64,000 nt of DNA from the NCBI RefSeq assembly GCF_001562275.1, contig NZ_CP014304.1, forward strand, positions 1,798,001 through 1,862,000, read 5' to 3'. This document shows positions 33,556 through 43,720 of this stretch, one piece after another. This DNA comes from Hymenobacter sp. PAMC 26628 (GTDB lineage: Bacteria > Bacteroidota > Bacteroidia > Cytophagales > Hymenobacteraceae). The notes below the pieces were generated by a model. The model did not search any database. It was not told the DNA's origin and worked only from the letters and a program-made list of their open reading frames with translations. The position numbers were made by a program, and so were the translations under genes. How positions within the stretch are numbered: the stretch's first letter is position 1; every line of letters begins with the position of its first letter.

Positions 33556-34647
33556 ATGCTTGATTCCGGCTCCGCTGCCCGCGCCCGCAAAATTGCCCAG
33601 TTCGACCCCAACGCCCCCGGCGATGCCGAAGGGGGCCTTTTTGGCCTGCCTTTTGCGCCCGAAGACGCCCAAGTAGTGGTTGTGCCCGTGCCCTGGGAGG
33701 TGACTGTGAGCTACCGCGCCGGCACTGCACAGGGCCCCGCCGCTGTGCACGAAGCTTCCCTGCAAGTGGACCTTTACGACCCCGACCTGCCCAATGCCTG
33801 GCAGCTGGGCTTGGCCATGGAAGAAGCCGACGCCGAAGTGGCCGCCACCAGCGCCCGCCTGCGCCCCTTGGCGGCCGATTACATCGGCTGGCTGGAGGCC
33901 GGCGAGCCCACCGCTAACGCTGAGGCCATGCAGGCCGTGCCCGCTCTCGTGAACGCCGAAGGCGACAAGCTGCGCCAGTGGCTGGCCGCCAAAACCGGGG
34001 CCCTACTCGACGGGGGCCAGTCGGTAATGGTGCTCGGCGGCGACCACAGCACGCCGCTGGGCTTCCTGGATGCCTTAGCGGCTCGCCACCAGGAGTTTGC
34101 CATTCTGCAAATCGATGCGCACTGCGATTTGCGGCCAGCTTACGAGGGGTTCAAGTACTCGCACGCCAGTATTATGCACAACGCGCTGACGCTGCCGCAG
34201 GTGAAGAAACTGGTGCAAGTGGGCATCCGCGACTACTGCCAACAGGAGGCCGAGTTCATCGAGCAGTCGCACGGGCGGGTGGCGCTGTTCGGGCAGCGTT
34301 TCCTGAGCGAAGAGCGGTACGCCAAGAAGTCGTGGAAGAAAGTGTGCGGCAAAATCATTGCCCAGCTGCCGCCCAAGGTGTACATCAGCTTCGACATCGA
34401 CGGCCTCGACCCCAAGCTGTGCCCCGGCACTGGCACGCCCGTGCCCGGGGGGCTGGAGTACGAGGAAGCCGCTTTTCTCATCCGTAGCATCGTGCGGGCC
34501 GGCATCACCATCATCGGGTGCGACCTCAACGAGGTGGCCCCCGGCGACACCGATTGGAACGGCATTGTGGGGGCCCGCCTGCTCTACCAAATGGCCAACT
34601 GGATGGCCGTGTCGCAGGGCCGCTTGGCTGCTCGAAAACACGAGTAG
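33556..34647 (+). CDS. Arginase/agmatinase-family ureohydrolase
   Basis: The ATG at 33556 gives 363 residues. The two-manganese site is complete: VLGGDHSTPLG, LQIDAHCDLRPAYEG and YISFDIDGLDPKLCPGTGTP, plus the late GCDLNEVAPGD. The long N-terminal part with GLPFAPEDAQVVVVPVPWE is usual in Bacteroidota members annotated as agmatinase or formimidoylglutamase. The substrate could be agmatine, arginine or another guanidino compound. It follows cheC by 192 bp and is probably separately transcribed. Confidence 0.85.
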   Translation: MLDSGSAARARKIAQFDPNAPGDAEGGLFGLPFAPEDAQVVVVPVPWEVTVSYRAGTAQGPAAVHEASLQVDLYDPDLPNAWQLGLAMEEADAEVAATSARLRPLAADYIGWLEAGEPTANAEAMQAVPALVNAEGDKLRQWLAAKTGALLDGGQSVMVLGGDHSTPLGFLDALAARHQEFAILQIDAHCDLRPAYEGFKYSHASIMHNALTLPQVKKLVQVGIRDYCQQEAEFIEQSHGRVALFGQRFLSEERYAKKSWKKVCGKIIAQLPPKVYISFDIDGLDPKLCPGTGTPVPGGLEYEEAAFLIRSIVRAGITIIGCDLNEVAPGDTDWNGIVGARLLYQMANWMAVSQGRLAARKHE

Positions 34648-34706
34648 CATCGCCGCCGTAAAAGCAGCGTCACTCACCCCAATACCGCTTTCACCGCTTT
34701 TTTGCC

Positions 34707-35045
34707 ATGCTCAGTTTTATCCTCAAATTTTTGCTCACGGCCGTGCTCGTGTACGGCCTGAGCCGCGTGCTGCCGGGCGTAACCCTCGACGGTGTGGGCT
34801 CGGCCGCCATTCTGGTCATCGTGTTGGGCATTCTCAACGCCATCGTCAAGCCTGTGCTGAGCCTATTGAGCTTGCCGATTACCATCCTCACCTTAGGTCT
34901 GTTCTCGCTGGTTATCAACGTCATCATTATCAAGCTGGCCGATTACCTGATGAGCAGCTTCGACGTGCACGGCTTCCTGAACGCGCTGCTGTTTAGCTTG
35001 GGCTTGGCTGTGGTGAACACCATCGTTGACGCCGTGCTTGATTAG
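34707..35045 (+). CDS. Small four-helix membrane protein (phage holin superfamily IV-like)
   Basis: The 112 residues are nearly all membrane helices: FILKFLLTAVLVYGLSRVL, SAAILVIVLGILNAIVKPVL, LTLGLFSLVINVIIIKLADY and a last one ending TIVDAVLD. The spacing and the NAIVKP motif match Pfam Phage_holin_4_2, widespread on bacterial chromosomes and not tied to phages. No lysis genes are nearby. The role is unknown; a terminator follows. Confidence 0.85.
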   Translation: MLSFILKFLLTAVLVYGLSRVLPGVTLDGVGSAAILVIVLGILNAIVKPVLSLLSLPITILTLGLFSLVINVIIIKLADYLMSSFDVHGFLNALLFSLGLAVVNTIVDAVLD

Positions 35046-35083
35046 CAAAACTGGCTAGCCCGCCCGCCAAACGCATGCTACAC

Positions 35084-35114
35084 AAAAGCCCGCTCGGTTC
35101 CAAGCGGGCTTTTT
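35084..35114. terminator. Terminator between holin-like gene and murA
   Basis: AAAAGCCCGCT and AGCGGGCTTTTT form an 11-bp stem with T5, serving both converging genes. Confidence 0.8.
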
Positions 35115-35143
35115 AATGCCTCAATTACATACGAGCCGAGGCC

Positions 35144-36448
35144 TTACACTCGCCGAATGTCGGCGCCCAGTGCATTGAGGCGCTGGTCAATGAATTGGTA
35201 GCCGCGGTCAATTTGCTCCACGTTGAGGATAGTGCTGTTGCCTTCGGCGCTGAGCGCGGCGATGAGCAGCGCCACCCCGGCGCGGATATCGGGCGAGGTC
35301 ATCGTGATGCCGCGCAGGCGCGTGCGCTGGTCGAGGCCGATGACGGTGGCGCGGTGCGGGTCGCAGAGAATGATTTGGGCCCCCATGTCGATGAGCTTGT
35401 CGACGAAGAACAGGCGGCTCTCAAACATCTTCTGGTGGATAAGCACCGTGCCCTTGGCCTGGCAAGCCACTACCAGCACAATGCTGAGCAGGTCGGGCGT
35501 GAAACCCGGCCAAGTGTGGTCGCTGACGGTGAGGATGGAGCCGTCGAGGTAGGTGTTGATTTCGTAGTGCGGCTGGGCGGGAATGTAGATGTCGTCGCCG
35601 CGAAACTCCAGCTGGATGCCCAGCTTGCGAAACGTGTCCGGAATCAGGCCCAGCTCGGAAATCTGGCAATCCTTGATGGTAATTTCGGAGCCCGTCATGG
35701 CCGCCAGGCCGATGAAAGAGCCGATTTCAATCATGTCGGGCAGCATGCGGTGCTCGGTGCCGCCCAAGCTTTCCACGCCTTCGATGGTGAGCAGGTTGGA
35801 GCCAATGCCCTGGATGTTAGCGCCCATGCGCACCAGCATGCGGCACAGCTGCTGCAAATAGGGCTCGCAGGCGGCATTGTAGATGGTGGTGGTGCCCTCG
35901 GCCAGCACGGCGGCCATCACGATGTTGGCCGTGCCGGTCACCGAGGCCTCGTCGAGCAGCATGTGGGTGCCCTTGAGCTTGCCGTCGGCCTTGATGCGGT
36001 AGAAGTCGGTGCCCTCGAGGGTGAGCTGACCGCCGAGCTTTTCGAGGCCCAGAAAGTGTGTGTCCATCGGCCGGCGGCCGATTTTATCGCCGCCCGGCTT
36101 GGGTAGCTGGCAGCGGCCGTAGCGCCCCAGCATGGGCCCCAGGATCATCACGGAGCCGCGCAGGGCCCCGGCTTGCCGCACAAACTCGGGCGAATCCATG
36201 TACTCCAGGTGCACGTCTTCGGCTTGGAAGCGGTAGGTGTCGGTGGCTAGCTTGCCCACCTTCACGCCCATGTCGCGCAGCAACTCGATGAGCTTGTTGA
36301 CGTCGCGGATATCGGGGATGTTGCTGATGGTAACCGGCTCGGGGGTGAGCAACACTGCGCAGAGAATTTGCAGGGCTTCGTTTTTAGCACCTTGGGGCGT
36401 GATTTCGCCGCGGAGCGGCTGGCCGCCGCGCACTTCAAATGCAGCCAT
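35144..36448 (-). CDS. murA: UDP-N-acetylglucosamine 1-carboxyvinyltransferase
   Basis: The ATG at 36448 gives 434 residues. Lys22-Asn23 in GAKNEALQ are the substrate-binding pair. The catalytic loop reads LPKPGGDKIGRRPMD with Asp121 in place of the usual cysteine, the form that makes MurA insensitive to fosfomycin in mycobacteria and chlamydiae. The rest is a complete EPT fold (ASVTGTANIVMAAVLAEG, RAGVALLIAALSAEG). The enzyme adds enolpyruvate from PEP to UDP-GlcNAc, the first committed step of peptidoglycan synthesis. It is preceded by the DUF4290 gene on the same strand. Confidence 0.96.
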   Translation of the reverse strand: MAAFEVRGGQPLRGEITPQGAKNEALQILCAVLLTPEPVTISNIPDIRDVNKLIELLRDMGVKVGKLATDTYRFQAEDVHLEYMDSPEFVRQAGALRGSVMILGPMLGRYGRCQLPKPGGDKIGRRPMDTHFLGLEKLGGQLTLEGTDFYRIKADGKLKGTHMLLDEASVTGTANIVMAAVLAEGTTTIYNAACEPYLQQLCRMLVRMGANIQGIGSNLLTIEGVESLGGTEHRMLPDMIEIGSFIGLAAMTGSEITIKDCQISELGLIPDTFRKLGIQLEFRGDDIYIPAQPHYEINTYLDGSILTVSDHTWPGFTPDLLSIVLVVACQAKGTVLIHQKMFESRLFFVDKLIDMGAQIILCDPHRATVIGLDQRTRLRGITMTSPDIRAGVALLIAALSAEGNSTILNVEQIDRGYQFIDQRLNALGADIRRV

Positions 36449-36533
36449 AAGTTTCGGGAAGGGGGTAAGCGGAGGTAAATAAAAAACCGCCCGGCTGGCG
36501 TAGGCCAACCCGGCGGCGTAAAAAGGCAAGCGG

Positions 36534-37292
36534 TTATTGCGGCGGCTGCTGGGGCTCTTGGCGGCCCTTTTTACCGTTTTTCTTGTTGCGTTTCGGGCCG
36601 TTGCCGAAGCTGTTGTTGCCGTAGCTGTTGCCGCTGGGGGCCCCGGGACGGCGCGGCTGGTTAGCCTGCGCCGCGAAGGGCGCGCGGCTGCTGCCACTGG
36701 CATTGCCGCCCGTGCCGGGGGCCACGCCGGGGCCCATCTCAAACAGGTCCTCCTGATCCACCATGGCCGGGTCCAGCTTCAACTGGCCGTTCGATAGCTC
36801 GCTGAGGTGGCGGATGATGGTGGCGTCCTTGGCGTTTTCCTTGTTGTGCTGGCGAAACAGAAACTTCATGGTGCGCCCAATCTGGATAGCTGCCTGCTCG
36901 CGCTCGGCGGGGCTTTCCAGCGTCAGCGCCTTAACGATGAGGGCTTCAATAGCACGTCCGTAAGCGCGCAGGCGCGGGGGCTGGCGCGGGTAGGGCACGG
37001 GCTTGGGGCGCGTTACGCGCAGGCTCACTGGGCGCAGGGGCACGGGGGCCTCCAGCTCCACTTCCTCGCCCAGCAGCGCCGAGAGGTGGCTCCAGAGGCG
37101 GGTTTGGATGTCGGGCTGGTCGCGCAGCGTGGGCTTGAGGCGCAGGATGAGCTGCACTATTTGGGCGGCGCGGCGGGTGCGCTCGGCCACGTCCTCCACC
37201 TGGCGCAGGCCCTGGATGAGCTGGTAGGTGCTTTGCCCGTACTCGCGCACCAGCAGCTGCAAGTGGAAGGGCAGGGATTGAAACTCGTTCAT
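36534..37292 (-). CDS. DUF4290 protein
   Basis: The ATG at 37292 (MNEFQSLPFHLQLLVREYGQ) gives 252 residues. The first 175 or so match the Bacteroidota DUF4290 family as I know it: helical, with VAERTRRAAQIVQLILRLKP and LFRQHNKENAKDATIIRHL. The last 70 are Gly/Asn/Lys-rich and probably disordered. The gene lies 85 bp upstream of murA in the same direction, a pairing seen in many Bacteroidota. Biochemical role is unknown; a link with cell-wall synthesis or division is inferred from context. Confidence 0.85.
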   Translation of the reverse strand: MNEFQSLPFHLQLLVREYGQSTYQLIQGLRQVEDVAERTRRAAQIVQLILRLKPTLRDQPDIQTRLWSHLSALLGEEVELEAPVPLRPVSLRVTRPKPVPYPRQPPRLRAYGRAIEALIVKALTLESPAEREQAAIQIGRTMKFLFRQHNKENAKDATIIRHLSELSNGQLKLDPAMVDQEDLFEMGPGVAPGTGGNASGSSRAPFAAQANQPRRPGAPSGNSYGNNSFGNGPKRNKKNGKKGRQEPQQPPQ

Positions 37293-37382
37293 AGTAACTG
37301 AGAAGCAGAAAATGGGGACGGACAGCGGTGCAAAACCCGCCGGGAGCCTAGCCGGCCTAAAGGTAAGCGCCGGCCTTGTAGA

Positions 37383-37468
37383 ACGGAGTGGCACTCCGTT
37401 TAGGGTAATATTTCCCGGTGAAAGGCCATGTAGGGCCCCGGGCTGACGGCAACGGAGTGCCACTCCGT
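37383..37468. repeat. Pair of 17-bp palindromes (ACGGAGTG-N-CACTCCGT)
   Basis: ACGGAGTGGCACTCCGT at 37383-37399 and ACGGAGTGCCACTCCGT at 37452-37468 are the same 17-mer in opposite orientation, 52 bp apart. The second ends next to the helicase stop codon. Each can fold alone, or the two can pair into a larger hairpin. Confidence 0.75.
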
Positions 37469-37469
37469 T

Positions 37470-39725
<2,256 letters not shown>

Positions 39726-39809
39726 CGGTAGAGAACCGCCGATTTGGCGGTAGTTACAAAGGTAACCCCGGGGCCCGGGGGCCGCAACCCGCCCGCGCCG
39801 GCGGGGCGG

Positions 39810-39817
39810 TATCTTTG
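39810..39817 (+). promoter_or_regulatory. -7 element (TATCTTTG) four bases before a start codon
   Basis: TAnnTTTG ends only 4 nt upstream of the DUF3109 start, so the transcript would be leaderless or nearly so if this start and promoter are right. Confidence 0.5.
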
Positions 39818-39821
39818 CGGT

Positions 39822-40397
39822 ATGATTATTATCCAGCAAACCGTTATTTCCGACGACCTCGCCGACAACTTTTTCGTCTGCAACCTGGAGGCGTGCAAAG
39901 GCGCCTGCTGCGTAGAGGGCGACCTGGGGGCCCCACTGGAGGAAGCCGAGCTAAAGATTCTGGAAACGGAATACGAAAACATCAAGCCGTTCCTCACCGA
40001 AGCCGGCCGCCAGGCCATTGCCGAGCAGGGCCTCTACATCAAGGATTGGGAGGACGACTACAGCACAACCACAATCGGTGACCGAGAGTGCGCTTACGCA
40101 CTTTATGATGGCAAAGGCATCCTCAAATGCGGTATCGAGGAAGCGTACCTGGCCGGGGCCACCACGTTCAAAAAGCCCATCAGCTGCCACCTGTACCCGA
40201 TCCGAATCACGAAGTACGAAGAATTCGAGGCCCTGAACTACGACCGCTGGAACATCTGCTCACCGGCCTGCGCGTACGGCGCCAACCTGGGCGTGCGGGT
40301 GTACCAGTTCCTGAAAGACCCGCTGATTCGCAAGTACGGCGAGGACTGGTACAACGAGCTGGACCGCGAAGTGGAGAGCCAATTGGGGACGAAGTAG
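39822..40397 (+). CDS. DUF3109 cysteine-rich protein
   Basis: The ATG at 39822 ([20 protein letters not shown]) gives 191 residues. Cysteine clusters lie in [25 protein letters not shown] and [10 protein letters not shown], the pattern of the Bacteroidota DUF3109 family, related to the iron-sulfur or zinc-binding YkgJ-type domain. It is cytoplasmic by lack of a signal. Function is unknown; metal binding is inferred from the cysteines. The gene diverges from pcrA with about 96 bp between starts. Confidence 0.88.
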   Translation: MIIIQQTVISDDLADNFFVCNLEACKGACCVEGDLGAPLEEAELKILETEYENIKPFLTEAGRQAIAEQGLYIKDWEDDYSTTTIGDRECAYALYDGKGILKCGIEEAYLAGATTFKKPISCHLYPIRITKYEEFEALNYDRWNICSPACAYGANLGVRVYQFLKDPLIRKYGEDWYNELDREVESQLGTK

Positions 40398-40416
40398 ACT
40401 AGCTTTTTAGGATAAG

Positions 40417-40519
40417 GCAAGGCCGTCATGCTGAGCGCAGCCGAAGCATATCTATCGCGCAAGTAATAATTACTGCTGCTAGAGAGATGCTTCGGCTGCG
40501 CTCAGCATGACGGCCTTGC
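40417..40519. repeat. Dispersed palindromic repeat, copy 2
   Basis: Thirty-three-bp perfect arms (40417-40449 and 40487-40519) enclose a 37-bp AT-richer centre. The arm core GTCATGCTGAGCGCAGCCGA is shared with copy 1 at 4382-4471, while the centres differ. It lies between convergent genes and may also end transcription. Confidence 0.88.
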
Positions 40520-40551
40520 TTCGTAAGGGAGGGCTAGATTTAGGGCCCCAG

Positions 40552-42069
40552 CTACACCGGTACCACGTGCAGTACGTCCTGGCTGCGCTGGCGCACGGCG
40601 GCGCACAGGGTAGTGTTGTCGGCCAGCTTTTGGCCGAAGGAGGGTACGAGCTGGCGGAACTTGGCCTGCCACTCGGGCGTGGCGGCTTGCTCGGGGAAGC
40701 AGCGCTGCACGAGGTCGAGCATGATGGCCACGGCGGTGCTGGCCCCGGGCGAGGCCCCCAGCAGCGCGGCGATGGAGCCGTCGGCAGCCGTCACCACTTC
40801 GGTGCCGAACTCCAGCACGCCGCCTTGCTTCTTGTCTTTCTTGATTACCTGCACGCGCTGGCCGGCCACGGCGAGCTGCCAGTCGGCGGGATTGGCTTCG
40901 GGGTAGTACTCGCGCAGGGCGGCGATGCGCTCGGTGGGCGAGAGCAGCACCTGGCCGATGAGGTACTTGGTGAGGCCCAGGTTGCGGGCCCCGGCGTAGA
41001 GCAGCGGCCGGATGTTGCCCAGCTCAATCGAGCGGAACAAATCGGTGTACGAACCCTTCTTCAAAAACTTGGTGCTGAAGCCGGCGTAGGGCCCGAATAG
41101 CAACTCCTGGCGGCCGTTGATTTGGCGGGTGTCGAGGTGGGGCATGCTCATGGGCGGCGAGCCCACGGCCGGCTTGCCGTATACCTTGGCGTCGTGGCGG
41201 GCCACCACTTCGGGGTTCACGCACTTCAGCCACTGGCCGCTGACGGGGAAGCCGCCGAAGCCGTTAGCCTCGGGAATGCCCGATTTCTCGAGCAGCGGCA
41301 GCGAGCCACCGCCGGCGCCGATGAACACAAACCGGGCCCGCACCGTGCGCTTGGTATCGGCTTTCAAATCCTTCACCTTCAAGCGCCAGGTGCTGCCATC
41401 GTCGCGGCGCTTGATGCCACTCACTTCCTGGCCCAGGGTGAACTTGACGCCCGGCAGGCCCTGCAAGTGTTCAAACAGCGTGCGAGTGAGAGCTCCGAAA
41501 TTGACGTCGGTGCCAATGGCCATGCGGGTGGCAGCCACGGGCTGGGCCCGGTCGCGGCCGTTCATTACCAGCGGAATCCACTCAGCAATTTTCTTCGGGT
41601 CGGTGCTGAACTCCATACCCTGGAACAGGGGCGAGTGCAGCAGCGCGGCGTGGCGCTTGCGCAAGTACTCCACATTGGCGGCGCCCCACACGAAGCTCAT
41701 GTGCGGAATGGCGTGGATGAAGGAATCGGGGTCGGGCAGGGTGCCATTTTCCACCAGCGCGGCCCAGAACTGCTTGCTCAGCTCGAACTGTTCGGCGATT
41801 TTGTCGGCCTTGGAAATGTCAATGGAGCCATCGGGGCGCTCGGGCGTGTAGTTCAGCTCGCAGAAGGCCGAGTGGCCGGTGCCGGCGTTGTTCCAGGCGT
41901 CCGAGCTTTCGGCAGCCACCTCGTCGAGGCGCTCGATAATTTCGACGGTGAGGTTGGGCTGGAGTTGCTTGAGCAGCGTGCCCAGCGTGGCGCTCATGAT
42001 ACCGGCGCCGATGAGCACGACGTCGGTAATGACTTTAGGAGAGGAAGGGACAGCGGATTCGGACGCCAT
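40552..42069 (-). CDS. mqo: Malate:quinone oxidoreductase
   Basis: The 505 residues match Mqo length. The FAD-binding Rossmann motif is VVLIGAGIMSATLGTLL, followed by the family signature AAESSDAWNNAGTGHSAFCE and LNYTPE. Further on are GTDVNFGALTRTLFEHL and ARFVFIGAGGGSLPLLEKSG. It oxidises malate to oxaloacetate and passes electrons to menaquinone at the cytoplasmic membrane, bypassing malate dehydrogenase in the TCA cycle. No transmembrane segment is seen, as in other members. Confidence 0.96.
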   Translation of the reverse strand: MASESAVPSSPKVITDVVLIGAGIMSATLGTLLKQLQPNLTVEIIERLDEVAAESSDAWNNAGTGHSAFCELNYTPERPDGSIDISKADKIAEQFELSKQFWAALVENGTLPDPDSFIHAIPHMSFVWGAANVEYLRKRHAALLHSPLFQGMEFSTDPKKIAEWIPLVMNGRDRAQPVAATRMAIGTDVNFGALTRTLFEHLQGLPGVKFTLGQEVSGIKRRDDGSTWRLKVKDLKADTKRTVRARFVFIGAGGGSLPLLEKSGIPEANGFGGFPVSGQWLKCVNPEVVARHDAKVYGKPAVGSPPMSMPHLDTRQINGRQELLFGPYAGFSTKFLKKGSYTDLFRSIELGNIRPLLYAGARNLGLTKYLIGQVLLSPTERIAALREYYPEANPADWQLAVAGQRVQVIKKDKKQGGVLEFGTEVVTAADGSIAALLGASPGASTAVAIMLDLVQRCFPEQAATPEWQAKFRQLVPSFGQKLADNTTLCAAVRQRSQDVLHVVPV

Positions 42070-42219
42070 AGCAGCAAAAACCAGGGATGATGAAAAGCAA
42101 ATGGCCGGGCCTCGGCCAAGGGCCTAATACGGGCCCCGGGCGGTTGGGGCTGCCGCCGCCGCAAATTTAGGGCCCCCGGCCCGGCCAACATTTGCCCGGC
42201 CCTACCTTTCGCCCCCGAT

Positions 42220-43317
42220 ATGACGACGCCCCCCGACCCCGCCGCCTTGCCCCTGGTACCCTTGCCCACCCAGGCCGACCCCGCCGACGCCACCGCCCCG
42301 CGCTTGCTGGTGGTGTACACCGGCGGCACCGTGGGCATGGCCATGAACGCCGCCGGCGAACTGGCCCCCATGGAGCTGCACCGCCTCGACCGCCAAATGC
42401 CCGAGCTGGCCCGCCTGCCCCTGCGGGTGTCGCTGGTGAGCCTGCCCCAGCCCATCGACAGCAGCAACGTGGCCCCCGCCGACTGGCTGTTCCTGGCCCA
42501 GCTCATTGGCGAGCATTACGCTGATTTTGATGGGTTTGTGGTGCTGCACGGCACCGATACCATGGCCTACTCGGCGGCGGCCCTGAGCTACTTGCTGGAA
42601 AACCTGGGCAAGCCGGTGGTGTTCACCGGGGCCCAGGTGCCGGTGGGCGCCAGGCGCTCCGACGCCCAGCGCAACTTGGTGACGGCCCTGGAAATTGCCG
42701 CCGCCCGGCATCCCCTCGCCAGCACCGTGCGGGTACCCGAGGTGTGTCTGTTTTTCAACGACGTTTTGATTCGCGGCACGCGGGCCAAAAAGGTGGAGAG
42801 TCAGCAGTTCGCGGCCTTCAAAAGCGAGAACTACCCGCCGCTGGCGCGCGCCGGCATCGGGCTGGAGTTCAGCGACAACAGCATTCGGCTGCTGCCCGCC
42901 GCCCGCCTGCGCGTGCACCAGCGCTTCGAAACCGGGGTGGCCGTGCTGCGCCTGTTTCCGGGCATCACGGCGGCCGTGGTCGATGCCGTGCTGGGCGTGC
43001 CCGGCCTGCGCGGCTGCGTGCTCGAAACCTACGGCTCGGGCAACGCGCCCACCGCCGCGTGGTTCATGGCCAGCCTGCGTGGGGCCCGGGCCCGCGGCGT
43101 GTGGCTCCTCAACGTGAGCCAGTGCGTGGAGGGCCGCGTGGTGCAGGGCAAGTACGAAACCAGCGCCGCGCTGGCCGGCCTGGGCGTGGTGGGCGGCGAC
43201 GATATTACCACCGAAGCGGCCGTGACCAAAATGATGTTTGTGCTCGGCCTGAGCCTCGACGATACCCGCACCCGCCCGCTGCTGGGCCAGGATTTGCGGG
43301 GCGAGATTACACCATGA
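42220..43317 (+). CDS. ansA: Type I L-asparaginase
   Basis: The 365 residues have both nucleophile motifs: VVYTGGTVGM (Thr34) and VVLHGTDTMAYSAAALSY. VFTGAQVPVGARRSDAQRN and ETYGSGNAPTAAWF are conserved asparaginase elements. The first 25 residues are a Pro/Ala-rich extension without signal features, so the enzyme is cytoplasmic. It hydrolyses asparagine to aspartate and ammonia. It diverges from mqo. Confidence 0.95.
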   Translation: MTTPPDPAALPLVPLPTQADPADATAPRLLVVYTGGTVGMAMNAAGELAPMELHRLDRQMPELARLPLRVSLVSLPQPIDSSNVAPADWLFLAQLIGEHYADFDGFVVLHGTDTMAYSAAALSYLLENLGKPVVFTGAQVPVGARRSDAQRNLVTALEIAAARHPLASTVRVPEVCLFFNDVLIRGTRAKKVESQQFAAFKSENYPPLARAGIGLEFSDNSIRLLPAARLRVHQRFETGVAVLRLFPGITAAVVDAVLGVPGLRGCVLETYGSGNAPTAAWFMASLRGARARGVWLLNVSQCVEGRVVQGKYETSAALAGLGVVGGDDITTEAAVTKMMFVLGLSLDDTRTRPLLGQDLRGEITP

Positions 43318-43393
43318 GTACCACCGGGCCCCCAATGAGGCCCGAAAATAGGCGGGCCCCGCGGCCCGAAAGTGGCGTCCGGGGCCCAAAGGC

Positions 43394-43424
43394 TTGCCGG
43401 GCCGGCCGGGGCCTCGTACCTTTG
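43394..43424 (+). promoter_or_regulatory. Promoter of tRNA-Ser(GGA)
   Basis: TTG at 43394-43396 is followed after 20 bp by TACCTTTG (43417-43424), 20 bp upstream of the tRNA. Confidence 0.6.
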
Positions 43425-43444
43425 CCTCAGATTACTGCCATCCT

Positions 43445-43532
43445 AGAGGGGTGTCCGAGTGGTCGAAGGAGCACGCCTGGAAAGTGTGTATGGGCCAAAA
43501 GCTCATCGTGGGTTCGAATCCCATCCCCTCTA
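43445..43532 (+). tRNA. tRNA-Ser(GGA)
   Basis: Acceptor AGAGGGG pairs with CCCCTCT; the anticodon loop CTGGAAA presents GGA; the variable arm is long. Length 88 nt. It decodes UCC and UCU. Confidence 0.95.
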
Positions 43533-43535
43533 CGT

Positions 43536-43571
43536 AAAACCCCGCTTGCAGCCTGCAAGCGGGGTTTTTTT
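43536..43571 (+). terminator. Terminator after tRNA-Ser(GGA)
   Basis: Sixteen-bp arms (43536-43551 and 43553-43568) with a 1-nt loop continue into a long T tract. Confidence 0.88.
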
Positions 43572-43632
43572 GTTTTTTAGCTGAGCTGAAACGGTGGGCT
43601 TTAAGAAACCAATGAAGTTTGTTAAACACAGC

Positions 43633-43665
43633 CATGCTCGGCTGCGCGGACGACAGACGAGCATG
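43633..43665. repeat. Degenerate palindromic repeat
   Basis: CATGCTCG (43633-43640) and CGAGCATG (43658-43665) flank a GC-rich centre. The sequence recalls the GTCATGCTGAGCGCAGC family but is too diverged to be sure. Confidence 0.4.
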
Positions 43666-43720
43666 ACCGTTTCATTAGTTTAATCAGCTCCTTAACCTAT
43701 GCGAAACGCTAGCGTAGAGC

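Noticed and set aside
34707..35045. Prophage remnant suggested by the holin-like protein
   Set aside because: This membrane family is common on chromosomes and no lysin, terminase, capsid or integrase gene is nearby.
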